Source: Anaerolineae bacterium (GTDB taxonomy: Bacteria; Chloroflexota; Anaerolineae; Anaerolineales; Villigracilaceae). Taken from it: a stretch of DNA of 15,055 bases. A program made the position numbers and the translations under genes. The first letter of the stretch is position 1, and every line of letters begins with the position of its first letter. This document shows positions 5,552 through 13,543 of this stretch, in pieces. The notes under the pieces were generated by a model. It did no database searches, was not told the DNA's origin, and saw only the letters and a list, made by a program, of their open reading frames with translations. The stretch is from NCBI GenBank assembly GCA_017303735.1, contig JAFLCF010000108.1:1-15055 (forward strand), given 5' to 3'.

Positions 5552-7135
5552 ATGAGTTTCTTCGGCTGGTCCTGGTCATTTGGTCGTTGGCGCGGTGTGG
5601 ATATCCGATTCCACTTTTCGATGCTGTTGAGCATCCCGATCGCATACCTGCTTTTTAAACCCGTAGACCTGCGCGGCGTGGTCGAGTCTTTGCTGTGGGT
5701 GGGCGGGCTGACGCTTTTTATTTTTTTGCATGAAGTTGGGCATGCGTTTGCGGCGCTGACCGTTGGGGTGGAAGTAAAGAGCATTGTGGTTTGGTTATTG
5801 GGTGGGCTGACCAACCTTGCCTACAAGCCCGAAAAACCCGCGCACAACTTTTTCATTTATGCCGCTGGACCATTGGTGAATATGCTGATGGCGTTCTTAT
5901 GCGTTGCCGCCTATGTTTTGTTGGCGATGTTTTTTCTGCCGTTCTCGAACGATCCTGAAACCTATATCTGGATTCAAATGTTTCAGAACTTGTTCTTTTC
6001 TCTGGCTTTTGTAAATTTGATCCTGGTCGTTTTCAATCTGATTCCCGTCTACCCGTTGGATGGCGGGAATATTTTTCATGCCGTCATGGAATGGCTGTTC
6101 GGAAAGACACACGCAGACCGTATCACGTTGGCGGTTGGTGTTCCCTTCTTAATTCTGCTGGTCTTGTTCAGCATCTTTACACGAGATTACATTTTATTGG
6201 TATTTTGTGTGTTGATCGCGTTTTCGATCAGTTCGTTGAATCATGCCTTGCTGAAAAACATTAACCTCGGCATAACTTATTTTTTCAAGCGCGCCGGTTA
6301 CTATTACATGAAAGGTGATTACGAACGTGCCGCACTGATGTATACAGCAGATATTGATAAGCAACCCGCCAATATCAATAATTTTATTGCGCGCGCGGGC
6401 TGTTATCTTGCCATCGCTCAAGAGGAGCGTGCCCTTGCCGATGTAGACCGTGCATTGAAGTTAAACCCTGCTCACATGCTTGCCATTCAACTTCGCGGCG
6501 AGATCCACATGCTTGAGAAGAATTACGAAGCCGCCCTCGAACGGTTCGCGCAGGCACAGGCACTCAACCCCAATTGGGCAGTGCCGCACTTCGACCGTGC
6601 CTCTCTCTTCATGGAGCGTGGCGAACTGCAACCTGCACTAGCAGGCTTCAACAAAAGCATCTCTCTTCAATCACGCATGCCTTTGTTTTACATTGTCCGT
6701 TCATTGGTGCACTTCAAGCTCGGCGATCTCACCTCCGCACATGCCGATCAGGATGTGGCAGTGGGGCTTTCGCCTGAAGATGCCCTTATCATGGTAGATG
6801 TCAACCTAATGTTGTACGAAGATAACCTGGACTGGGCGCGGGATTTTTATGAACGCATTCTGAAGAAGGATTCCCGCCACGCTCTTGCGCTTCAAGGCTT
6901 AGCCGAGGCTTGCCTCGTCAACCAAGATTTCGATTTCGCTGTCACCTTTTTCTCCCGCGCGCTCGAAGTCAACTCGAAAGAGGCGCGGTTATACTTGGGA
7001 AGAGGCAAAGCGTATTTGGAATTGAATGAAGTAGAAAAAGCGAAGGCCGATCTAGAGAAAGTTTCGGCAGTGACGGATAAACTCCATTTGCGCAGACAGG
7101 CGGGAGAATGGTTAAAATCAATACTACCTGCTTGA
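5552..7135 (+). CDS. Site-2 protease (M50 family) fused to a TPR array
   Basis: The 527 residues divide into a membrane metalloprotease (about 1-240) and a cytosolic-type TPR region (about 245-520). The zinc motif is HEVGH (60-64) in the second membrane segment. AAGPLVN (104-110) is the usual M50 third-segment motif, and the third zinc ligand is Asp170 in FNLIPVYPLDGG. Two further hydrophobic segments follow (about 185-235). The second half contains about eight TPR units, for example AGYYYMKGDYERAALMY, AIQLRGEIHMLEKNYEAALERF and RLYLGRGKAYLELNEVEKA. Site-2 proteases cut transmembrane segments, often anti-sigma factors, and usually carry PDZ or CBS domains. Here TPRs take that place and probably choose or dock substrates. 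The start at 5552 gives the typical WSFGRWRGVDIRFHFS opening of this subgroup. The ribosome binding site is weak. The natural substrate is unknown. Confidence 0.92.
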   Translation: MSFFGWSWSFGRWRGVDIRFHFSMLLSIPIAYLLFKPVDLRGVVESLLWVGGLTLFIFLHEVGHAFAALTVGVEVKSIVVWLLGGLTNLAYKPEKPAHNFFIYAAGPLVNMLMAFLCVAAYVLLAMFFLPFSNDPETYIWIQMFQNLFFSLAFVNLILVVFNLIPVYPLDGGNIFHAVMEWLFGKTHADRITLAVGVPFLILLVLFSIFTRDYILLVFCVLIAFSISSLNHALLKNINLGITYFFKRAGYYYMKGDYERAALMYTADIDKQPANINNFIARAGCYLAIAQEERALADVDRALKLNPAHMLAIQLRGEIHMLEKNYEAALERFAQAQALNPNWAVPHFDRASLFMERGELQPALAGFNKSISLQSRMPLFYIVRSLVHFKLGDLTSAHADQDVAVGLSPEDALIMVDVNLMLYEDNLDWARDFYERILKKDSRHALALQGLAEACLVNQDFDFAVTFFSRALEVNSKEARLYLGRGKAYLELNEVEKAKADLEKVSAVTDKLHLRRQAGEWLKSILPA

Positions 7136-7211
7136 GTGGGAAGCCCCAGATTTTGTAAAAAAAGGGGAATTAGAAGAGAGAGCAAACCTAGTGTTCTGAA
7201 TTGGAGGAAAA

Positions 7212-9092
7212 ATGAAACTTCTTAAATCTGTTAACCTAATCGTATTATGCCTTTTGCTCGTGTCTTGCGGTCCGGCAGAGTTACCGCAAGCTGACCCCAC
7301 TCCGGTGGTAACTGAGGCTCCTGAAAATGAAATTATCGTTCCTAAAGCATGGCCGGGAATTAAGGATGAATGGACATTTTTCAAGAGCTTCGATTACTTT
7401 TCGTCCTATGCCTATGACCCTGCCGGGTACCTTTGGTTGTCGAGCGGAATTGGCATTTTTAGACTGAATTTAGAAACTGGTAGGTATGAATTTCTTGGCA
7501 AGCCTAAAAACTATGGAAGCGGGAATTTTATAACTTATTTTGAGGATACGATCTGGATGGTATCTTCTCCAAACCATATTGCCCATTTTGAAAATGGAAG
7601 ATGGCTGGAACAGGAGGTTGCTGCGGGCTATGCCCAGCAATTTATTAATGTAGGTAGCCGCCTTTGGTATATAGGGAGTGATGCCACTTTGTATCTTGAG
7701 GGCGAAGAATGGAAAACATTTTCCTTCCCAGAGGAGTATGCAACGGGTTTTAGAAATATTGCACAGGCAGGAGACGGAACTCTGTGGTTTTTTAACTATG
7801 AAATGACTGTGCAATATGATGGTGTGAATTGGATCGAACATGAAAGCCTGCTTGGTGTGAACCGCATGTTTTCGCTCGCAACTGGAGAAGTGTTATTCTC
7901 CTATGATAATCTGATCATAATGTATAAAGACCGCAAAATCATCCCGCTGACTTTGCCAGATGGTCGATTCCGATATCCGATAAACAGCAATCTGTTATTG
8001 ACCCCGGATGGTAATTATTGGTTTCAAACTTATTCATATGGCGGGCAAGATGACAAAGAGACATTCCTTGTTTCCAGTGCAGGTATTGAGCAGATTCCCA
8101 GTGTAGCATTTAAGGATTCTCCCCCCGATTTATATTCACCAAGCCTAATGACCCCAAAAGGCTGGATATTCTTGAGCAAGAACATTGTATATCTTTATGA
8201 TGGAGAAGATTGGAGGGAATATCCATTGGATAAAAATATGCTCACCGATATGACTTTATTGAGGACTCCTATCGGTTTTTCACCGGATGGTACGTTGTGG
8301 TTTTCGCATGGAGATCGCCCTGTAAGTTATGATGGGGAAGAAATAAAAGATCCCTTTGAGGAGAAGCATTGCCAACAATATTACGATTTGGCGCGCATAA
8401 GCCCGGATGGAAAAGATATCTGGCTTGGCTCAACCTATAGAAATTATTTATGTCTCTTTGATCTTGAATCTGAGACCTATTACGAGGGTGAATTGCCATT
8501 TAATGCGAATGGAATGGATATCGCTCCCGATGGAAATGTGTGGGTTTCTTCGCGCCAAGGGTTTATTGCGAAAATAACCCCATTCATTCTTCGGAAGGGC
8601 GATTACCGTTTGATCGAACCAATTAAGGTTGGAGGGGAAAATATTACAACAATCTTGAAACCAACAAGAATTTTAGTCGACTCTCAAGGCTCGATCTGGG
8701 TATATGTTAAAGGATATGGTGTGTACCGGTATAAAGATGGAAAGTGGAAAAATTTTGGGATGGCGAATATAGACCAGAACTCCCTTGCAGTGGATTCAAA
8801 CGGTGATGTATGGGTAGGGAAACCAGGAAAACTCTTCAAATATGAAAACGGAACCTGGGTTGAGTTCCCGCAGGCTTGTATTTGCCCAACCAACCTTACT
8901 GTCACAAGAGATGATGTTTTATGGTTTGTAAATGGCTGTAATGGAGTCTACATGTATAATAAAGGAATCTGGACACAATTTATTGCTGAAGACATTGGCG
9001 GCTTTACTCCATCGATGATACTTTCTGCACCAGATGGAGCAGTCTGGTTCTTTGACTACAGTCATTGGACTCGTTATAAACCGGAGGAATAA
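7212..9092 (+). CDS. Large propeller-repeat lipoprotein
   Basis: This 626-residue protein begins with a lipoprotein signal (MKLLKSVNLIVLCLLLVSC, lipobox LVS|C19) and a short Pro/Glu/Ala linker. The rest repeats a motif of the form DGxxWxx...YxxGxWxxF, for example DGTLWFFNYEMTVQYDGVNW, GSIWVYVKGYGVYRYKDGKW, GDVWVGKPGKLFKYENGTW, DDVLWFVNGCNGVYMYNKGIW and DGAVWFFDYSHWTRYKPEE. This is the style of two-component-regulator propeller (Reg_prop) repeats, here without a kinase domain, so it is an extracellular propeller tethered to the membrane. GGAGG (7203-7207) precedes the ATG. Base composition is lower than its neighbours: hand counts of lines at 7801, 8641 and 8941 give 22-25 G+C of 60, against 32-39 of 60 in lines at 3001, 6541 and 9421. 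That may mark recent acquisition or weak selection. The ligand is unknown. Confidence 0.82.
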   Translation: MKLLKSVNLIVLCLLLVSCGPAELPQADPTPVVTEAPENEIIVPKAWPGIKDEWTFFKSFDYFSSYAYDPAGYLWLSSGIGIFRLNLETGRYEFLGKPKNYGSGNFITYFEDTIWMVSSPNHIAHFENGRWLEQEVAAGYAQQFINVGSRLWYIGSDATLYLEGEEWKTFSFPEEYATGFRNIAQAGDGTLWFFNYEMTVQYDGVNWIEHESLLGVNRMFSLATGEVLFSYDNLIIMYKDRKIIPLTLPDGRFRYPINSNLLLTPDGNYWFQTYSYGGQDDKETFLVSSAGIEQIPSVAFKDSPPDLYSPSLMTPKGWIFLSKNIVYLYDGEDWREYPLDKNMLTDMTLLRTPIGFSPDGTLWFSHGDRPVSYDGEEIKDPFEEKHCQQYYDLARISPDGKDIWLGSTYRNYLCLFDLESETYYEGELPFNANGMDIAPDGNVWVSSRQGFIAKITPFILRKGDYRLIEPIKVGGENITTILKPTRILVDSQGSIWVYVKGYGVYRYKDGKWKNFGMANIDQNSLAVDSNGDVWVGKPGKLFKYENGTWVEFPQACICPTNLTVTRDDVLWFVNGCNGVYMYNKGIWTQFIAEDIGGFTPSMILSAPDGAVWFFDYSHWTRYKPEE

Positions 9093-9094
9093 CT

Positions 9095-9664
9095 TTGAAA
9101 ACAGCCTTACTCGTCATTGATATTCAAAAAGATTATTTCCCCGGCGGGAAGATGGAACTGGTCAACCCTCTGGCAGCTGGGAAGAAAGCCTATGAACTGC
9201 TGCAATGCTTCCGTGAACATGGCGGGCATCACGTTCATATTCAGCATATTGCTTTGAAACCCGATGCGCCGTTTTTTGTGCGCGGCTCTGAAGGTTCCGA
9301 TATTCATGATGTCACTGCGCACTTTGAGGGCGAGCCTATCGTCTACAAGCATTATCCCAACTCTTTCCGCGAGACGAATTTGCTGGAGATGTTGAAAGGC
9401 TGGGGCGTGGAGCGTGTAGTTATCACCGGTATGATGACTCACATGTGTGTGGATGCTACTACTCGCGCCGCCGCGGATTTTGGCTTTCAAGTTTGGGTCG
9501 CCGAGGATGCCTGTGCCACAAAAGATTTGGAATACAACGGCACCGTCATCCCTGCGGAGCATGTCCACAAGGCGTTTTTGGCGGCGTTGAAGTCTTATGG
9601 TCAGGTGATGACGTCTGAGCAGGTGATCGCGAGATTGGCTGCAGAGAAGGCGACTGCTGCTTAA
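9095..9664 (+). CDS. Isochorismatase-fold cysteine hydrolase (nicotinamidase-like)
   Basis: The 189-residue protein shows the triad of the family: Asp9 in LLVIDIQKDYFPGG, Lys85 in VYKHYPNSF and Cys118 in VVITGMMTHMCVDATTRAAADFG. Members hydrolyse amides or related bonds (nicotinamidase, pyrazinamidase, N-carbamoylsarcosine amidase, isochorismatase, streptothricin hydrolase). The substrate cannot be fixed here, and the usual nicotinamidase metal-binding DxHxxxH set is not evident after the Asp motif, so nicotinamidase itself is doubtful. Translation starts at TTG (9095-9097): GGAGG (9083-9087) lies 7 bases upstream, inside the last codons of the propeller lipoprotein, whose TAA ends 2 bases before. 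The two genes are therefore probably translationally coupled despite unlike base composition. A strong hairpin terminator follows. A cytoplasmic enzyme. Confidence 0.9.
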   Translation: MKTALLVIDIQKDYFPGGKMELVNPLAAGKKAYELLQCFREHGGHHVHIQHIALKPDAPFFVRGSEGSDIHDVTAHFEGEPIVYKHYPNSFRETNLLEMLKGWGVERVVITGMMTHMCVDATTRAAADFGFQVWVAEDACATKDLEYNGTVIPAEHVHKAFLAALKSYGQVMTSEQVIARLAAEKATAA

Positions 9665-9695
9665 GTAGAGTCAAGTATCGGCTAAGAAAGAAGCG

Positions 9696-9732
9696 AGGTG
9701 ACTGTCACTTGCAAAGTGACAGTCACCTTTTT
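9696..9732 (+). terminator. Hairpin terminator with nested palindromic arms
   Basis: AGGTGACTGTCACTT (9696-9710) and AAGTGACAGTCACCT (9714-9728) are perfect 15-bp complements around GCA, followed by T5 (9728-9732). It ends the + strand unit and abuts the stop codon of the convergent GNAT gene at 9731. Each arm is itself palindromic (GTGAC-T-GTCAC and GTGAC-A-GTCAC), which is unusual and suggests a mobile REP-like origin. Confidence 0.85.
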
Positions 9733-10678
9733 AGTTAAAGAATTTCTCCCACGGTTGAAGCAGGTCAAACTCTTTGCCGAAGACGGAGAAATACAATCCA
9801 TTCGCCGCATCGGAATAACCGCCGACAGTGGCGATCTTTGCGCCCATTGTTTTGAGGCGCTTCAGTCCGTCGGTGAGGACGGCTTTGCCCAGCCCATGCT
9901 GCTGATGCTTGGGGACGGTGGCAACCGGTTCAAAATATGCCGTGCGAGTGACATCGTCGAACCAGACGGTGCAGAAGGATGCGACGGAACCGTCGCTGGC
10001 GACGGCAACAATATCGAGGTCGCGGCGATAGAGCGGCGCGGATTGGATGTGGTGATACCAACTTGGGTCGTCGCGATTTTCGCGGGCGATGTTGATGTCA
10101 TCATCGTGAAAGCCAAGCCCTGAGGCATAACAACGCTCGAGCAATTCCAGCCCATGCCCTAATGCGCGGATGGTGTAGCTTGTGGGTGTTATTACTTCTT
10201 TGATCTCATTCGCTAGCGGGAAGATGTGAATGGTTTCGTTTGTTTCGGGGCGTTCCACTTTTTGGTAGCCGTGTCGTTTCAGAATTTCATGTCGCATGGT
10301 GTCTTTTGAATCGGCAAAGACCACGCTTCGCATTTTCCCTTCGCGGTTCGGATGTTTGAGATGGGTTTCTGCTGTGACGATCATCTCTTCTTCGAGTTCA
10401 GGTGTGCGATATTTCGGGTGGATTTGCAGATAGGCTTGCCCTTTGCCTTCGGGGTTGAGGACGGCGGCTATTTCCCCTGTTTCGGTTTCCCATAAAAAGA
10501 TGACTTGTGTGAGGTCGAACTTTTCAATGTCTGTATTTGCGAACCACCACCAATAGTCGAGCCGGGCAACATGCCAACTGTGTTGGTGCAGGTCGTTCAG
10601 TATCATGACCTCGCGCAAAAATTGGCGCATTCGCCAGTAATCTTCTTCATTGCGGTAGGTGCGCATCGAGAGTTTCAT
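9731..10678 (-). CDS. Tandem GNAT-family N-acetyltransferase
   Basis: The 315-residue protein seems to hold two GNAT folds. The C-terminal one (about 165-315) has a clear acetyl-CoA loop, EPVATVPKHQQHGLGKAVL (Q260-H-G-L-G-K265), followed by GAKIATVGGYSDAANGLYFSVFG, which matches motif B with Asn293. The N-terminal one (about 1-160) is degenerate: QAYLQIHPKYRTPELEEEMI replaces the loop and lacks the QxxGxG signature, so it probably does not bind acetyl-CoA in the normal way. Its ATG overlaps the stop of the upstream GNAT gene by the four bases ATGA (10675-10678), so it is the last gene of an MFS-GNAT-GNAT operon. The substrate is unknown. Aminoglycoside-like antibiotics, other small amines or protein N-termini are all possible. 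Confidence 0.87.
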   Translation of the reverse strand: MKLSMRTYRNEEDYWRMRQFLREVMILNDLHQHSWHVARLDYWWWFANTDIEKFDLTQVIFLWETETGEIAAVLNPEGKGQAYLQIHPKYRTPELEEEMIVTAETHLKHPNREGKMRSVVFADSKDTMRHEILKRHGYQKVERPETNETIHIFPLANEIKEVITPTSYTIRALGHGLELLERCYASGLGFHDDDINIARENRDDPSWYHHIQSAPLYRRDLDIVAVASDGSVASFCTVWFDDVTRTAYFEPVATVPKHQQHGLGKAVLTDGLKRLKTMGAKIATVGGYSDAANGLYFSVFGKEFDLLQPWEKFFN

Positions 10679-11499
10679 TCTTGTTCCTTGAGTAGAACGA
10701 TGAAGGACTTGTAATCGCAGATTTTGTCGAAGCCTGCCTTAAGAGCAGTCTTTGCAGAGGCTTCATTGCGTTTGAAACAATGCCAGCCGACTTCGGTAAT
10801 GCCGTGCGAGAAGGCATGTTCGAGAAATGCAAGCGTGATCGCCGTGGCAATGCCGCGCTGACGGTAATCACTTGTGGTCTCAATGCCGATCTCACAGCGA
10901 CCGTCCGCGTTGTATTCAGAGAGACACCAGCCTGCGAGTTCATTGTTATGAATGGCGCATACGCCGAAACTCTTGGCGAGAAAATCTTCCACGGTTGGGC
11001 GTTCGGAGGTCATTTCTTCTTTGAGGGTTTCGAGATGTTTCAAATTGGGAGTTGCCAAAAGGTCAGCATCCACTTTTTTGAGTTGAAAGCCTTCGGGTAG
11101 GAAATCTTGCCATTTGTATTTCAACTTTTTGCAGGCGTAATATTCACGGTTTGCGTGAATGGTCTTTTTACCTGCGAGAAGAGCATCTATCCTTTTCTCC
11201 CATGCAGGCGAATCGTAGTACAACGCAAAGCCTTCGTGCCCAGCCGCGATCTCATGTGGATAAACGAAATTCGTAAATAGTTTTCTTATTCCGAGGTTGA
11301 AGCTATCGATCTCAGAGTCACCTGCCAAAATGTAGCGATGACCTGCCTGCGCGAACAAGGCTTTTGGATGTTCGACGTTGTTCACGAAAATTTGCGCAGG
11401 GGTTTGTTTGGCGAGGATCGAACGACCGACAAGATGGATGTCCATATTGAGCAGCAGCGGGCGGATGAGTTCGTAGGCGTTGGGAGGTAATGCGGTCAT
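10675..11499 (-). CDS. GNAT-family N-acetyltransferase
   Basis: The 274-residue protein has a less conserved N-terminal half and a GNAT domain from about residue 138. Motif A is CEIGIETTSDYRQRGIATAI with R213-Q-R-G-I-A218 as the acetyl-CoA pyrophosphate loop. Motif B is VGWHCFKRNEASAKTALKAGF with Asn245. The long N-terminal part (DIHLVGRSILAKQ, HPKALFAQAGHRYILAG) resembles the larger GNAT_acetyltr_2-like group rather than a single-domain enzyme. It starts at ATG 11499-11497, overlapping the TGA of the MFS gene (ATGA), and ends with the same ATGA overlap onto the next GNAT gene, which points to tight translational coupling. The target is unknown, and its position after an exporter suggests a small molecule. 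Confidence 0.87.
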   Translation of the reverse strand: MTALPPNAYELIRPLLLNMDIHLVGRSILAKQTPAQIFVNNVEHPKALFAQAGHRYILAGDSEIDSFNLGIRKLFTNFVYPHEIAAGHEGFALYYDSPAWEKRIDALLAGKKTIHANREYYACKKLKYKWQDFLPEGFQLKKVDADLLATPNLKHLETLKEEMTSERPTVEDFLAKSFGVCAIHNNELAGWCLSEYNADGRCEIGIETTSDYRQRGIATAITLAFLEHAFSHGITEVGWHCFKRNEASAKTALKAGFDKICDYKSFIVLLKEQE

Positions 11500-12848
11500 G
11501 GTTGGGTTTCCAGTTTCTGTAATTGATCGTGATCGGGTAGTTCCGCTTCCAGGTTGCGGACGTGGGGAACGAATGCATACGTGAACCCAGCTACAGCGAC
11601 GTACAAAATTCCTGTCAGTACAAATTGCAATGCCATACCCGAACCGGATGTATTTCCGACCATCCAGCTAAAGGTTTGGGAAAGCCAGGTATTGGATTGC
11701 ATGGCGGGCTCGGTGACGTAATCTGCGAGCAGACCGGCGAGAATGGGAGTGATGGGACCTACTGACCAGGCGATCATGCGGCGTGCCGAGAAGACACGTC
11801 CTTGCACATCGGGGGCAACTTTCGATTGCCAGATAGCTTGGCTGGCTCCGTTCGTGAAAATGGGGAAGATGCCGCCGATCACCACGGCGATGATCCAAAC
11901 TGGCAGGCTGTTTCCCAAGCCGAAGATGACCAGCAGGAAGAGACCGGTCAGGGCTTCGCCAAGGAAGATGCTGTTCATGCGTTTCTTGAAACCACCCCAA
12001 AGCCCAATCAGGAGTCCACCTACCACGGCGCCGATCGCATTTGCCGAAGTGACGATGCCCAGCAGTTCACTGCTTTGATTCGTCCGCTCCAGAATGAACG
12101 GCGAGAACAACGGACCCGACAACCCAATGATGAAATTGAGCACGATGAAAAAGGTCAGCAAGCCGAGCAGTCCGCGCCGGGCGAAGATGTATTTGAAACC
12201 ATATAATGCTTCATGCAAAATGGATCCGCTCCCGGCTTGACCTTCGACGGTCTTATCGGGCTGTGGAACGTGGACAAGCGTAAGAGCGAAGATGGCGAGG
12301 AAAAAGGTCACAACGTCGATGACGAGGATTCCGGTGAGGGAAATGATCGGGAGCAGCAACCCGGCAAAGATCGGGGCGAGAACCGCAGGTCCTGATTCCA
12401 CTAGTGACATCATCCCATTGGCGCGGCTGTAATTTTCCTTTGGCACCATCGTGCTGATCGCCGCGGAATATGCGGGCCACTGAAAGGTGTTACCAAGCCC
12501 GTTAATGACGGCGGCGATATACAAATGCCAGATTTCAAGAATGCCCAACGCTTGAAGGACGAGGATACCGCCAGTGGCGAGCACAGCAGTGAGATCACTG
12601 ACCATCATCATCAATTTTCGGTTGTGACGATCTACCATCACTCCAGCAATGGGAGAGAGCAATAGAAATGGAACAATGAAGGCGGTGTTGATAATGCCCA
12701 ATGCAGTGGCACTGCCCGTTTCTTGATAGGCCCAAATGGTGAGCGCGAATTGGGTCATGCTGGAGGCAAGCACGGAGATCAACTGTCCCGCCCAGACGAT
12801 GGTGAAGCCGGTCATGCCGGATAGGGGTTTGTTATTGTTTTCGGTCAT
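11496..12848 (-). CDS. MFS drug/siderophore exporter-like transporter
   Basis: The 450-residue membrane protein has about twelve hydrophobic segments and the MFS_3 (EntS/MefA-like) layout. FTIVWAGQLISVLASSMTQF starts the first helix, and the loop 2-3 motif A appears as GVMVDRHNRK (69-78). FQWPAYSAAISTMVPKENYSRANGMM is a typical region of this subgroup. The central loop and the second half (GFKKRMNSIFLGEALTGLF, PIFTNGASQAIWQSKVAPDVQGRVFSARR) follow the same plan. Such proteins are proton-driven exporters of macrolides, siderophores or other compounds. It is the first gene of the operon with two acetyltransferases. TATAAT ends exactly 6 bases before the ATG and no ribosome binding site is present, so the mRNA is probably leaderless. 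The substrate is not predictable. Confidence 0.9.
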   Translation of the reverse strand: MTENNNKPLSGMTGFTIVWAGQLISVLASSMTQFALTIWAYQETGSATALGIINTAFIVPFLLLSPIAGVMVDRHNRKLMMMVSDLTAVLATGGILVLQALGILEIWHLYIAAVINGLGNTFQWPAYSAAISTMVPKENYSRANGMMSLVESGPAVLAPIFAGLLLPIISLTGILVIDVVTFFLAIFALTLVHVPQPDKTVEGQAGSGSILHEALYGFKYIFARRGLLGLLTFFIVLNFIIGLSGPLFSPFILERTNQSSELLGIVTSANAIGAVVGGLLIGLWGGFKKRMNSIFLGEALTGLFLLVIFGLGNSLPVWIIAVVIGGIFPIFTNGASQAIWQSKVAPDVQGRVFSARRMIAWSVGPITPILAGLLADYVTEPAMQSNTWLSQTFSWMVGNTSGSGMALQFVLTGILYVAVAGFTYAFVPHVRNLEAELPDHDQLQKLETQP

Positions 12849-12854
12849 GCAGTT

Positions 12855-12860
12855 ATTATA
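12855..12860 (-). promoter_or_regulatory. Consensus -10 box for a leaderless MFS transcript
   Basis: On the - strand TATAAT (12860-12855) is separated from the ATG (12848-12846) by the six bases AACTGC, placing the transcription start on the ATG. The box follows the terminator of the upstream operon. No well-spaced -35 is seen. TTGGCA lies 14 bases upstream, which is too close for normal spacing. Confidence 0.65.
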
Positions 12861-12878
12861 CGTCTCGCAAGAGGTGCC

Positions 12879-12914
12879 AAATAAAAGGCATCGAGCATTC
12901 GATGCCTTTTATTT
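12879..12914 (-). terminator. Intrinsic terminator of the TetR-DegV-PQ-loop operon
   Basis: AAATAAAAGGCATCGA (12879-12894) and TCGATGCCTTTTATTT (12899-12914) are perfect 16-bp complements with a 4-base loop. On the - strand the stem ends in TTTTATTT. Its outermost base pair overlaps the stop codon of the PQ-loop gene (12914-12916). It separates that operon from the MFS promoter. Confidence 0.9.
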
Positions 12915-13522
12915 TATTCTGCGATGATCTCAGGATCGGATGTTTTTCCTGCTGTCGATTTGAAAATCTTCAATGCAATGATGATACCGCTGGTGGCGGA
13001 TTGAAAGAACGACGCTACAATGATGGTGAGGTCGTGCTGGAGAATCGCGTAGACCTCCCAGACTAGACCTGCTGAGAATGTTAATGCCCAGGTACCCAGT
13101 GACAACCCTGAAAGGTTTTCTTCTTTATAAGCCACCCGCACTTGTGGAACGTTTGATATTAATGCACTGATGGAGAGGATCACTCCCAGCCCAACTTCTT
13201 TGAAAAAGATCCCGGCGATCAGCAAGGTGGCTGCCCAAACGGGCGCCACCCTGAATTCACTGGAACTTCGCCCAAACCGCAGAGCGATCAGAGTGATGAT
13301 GAAGAACGAACTGGCAATGATCCCGGAGGCGAGGGCGACAAAAAATTGCTGGGTGATGACGCCGTATGTTGTCCAACCCAGGCTGACGACAAAACTCGTC
13401 CCCGACGTATCCACTGAAACACCAAATGCTTTACGTTCACGGAATAAATGGAGTAATTGTGGGGCAGCACGAAAAAGGTCCAGCAGAGTGCCGGTTAAAC
13501 CAAGTAAGGAAGGTAAGTCCAC
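12914..13522 (-). CDS. PQ-loop (SWEET-like) membrane protein
   Basis: The 202-residue protein carries two PQ-loop repeats: AAPQLLHLFRERKAFGVS (PQ at 21-22) and NVPQVRVAYKEENLSGLS (PQ at 126-127). Each heads a three-helix bundle, with a linking hydrophobic stretch between (about 60-115), giving six or seven membrane segments. PQ-loop proteins include sugar-transporting SWEET/SemiSWEETs and lysosomal amino-acid exporters. In bacteria most are single-repeat SemiSWEETs, so a two-repeat form is less common. The start is GTG (13522-13520): an in-frame TAG just upstream, the DegV stop at 13546-13544, rules out longer forms. Only a weak GAGA-type ribosome binding site is present, so translation probably depends on the DegV gene, which ends 21 bases earlier. 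The substrate is unknown, and the DegV neighbour raises the possibility of a lipid- or amino-acid-related solute. Confidence 0.85.
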   Translation of the reverse strand: MDLPSLLGLTGTLLDLFRAAPQLLHLFRERKAFGVSVDTSGTSFVVSLGWTTYGVITQQFFVALASGIIASSFFIITLIALRFGRSSSEFRVAPVWAATLLIAGIFFKEVGLGVILSISALISNVPQVRVAYKEENLSGLSLGTWALTFSAGLVWEVYAILQHDLTIIVASFFQSATSGIIIALKIFKSTAGKTSDPEIIAE

Positions 13523-13543
13523 GATTTTTCTCTGTACCTTCCA

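Noticed and set aside
12875..12880. TTGGCA as -35 box for the MFS promoter
   Set aside because: The spacer to TATAAT is only 14 bases and the hexamer lies next to or within the terminator stem. Spacing is outside the normal range.
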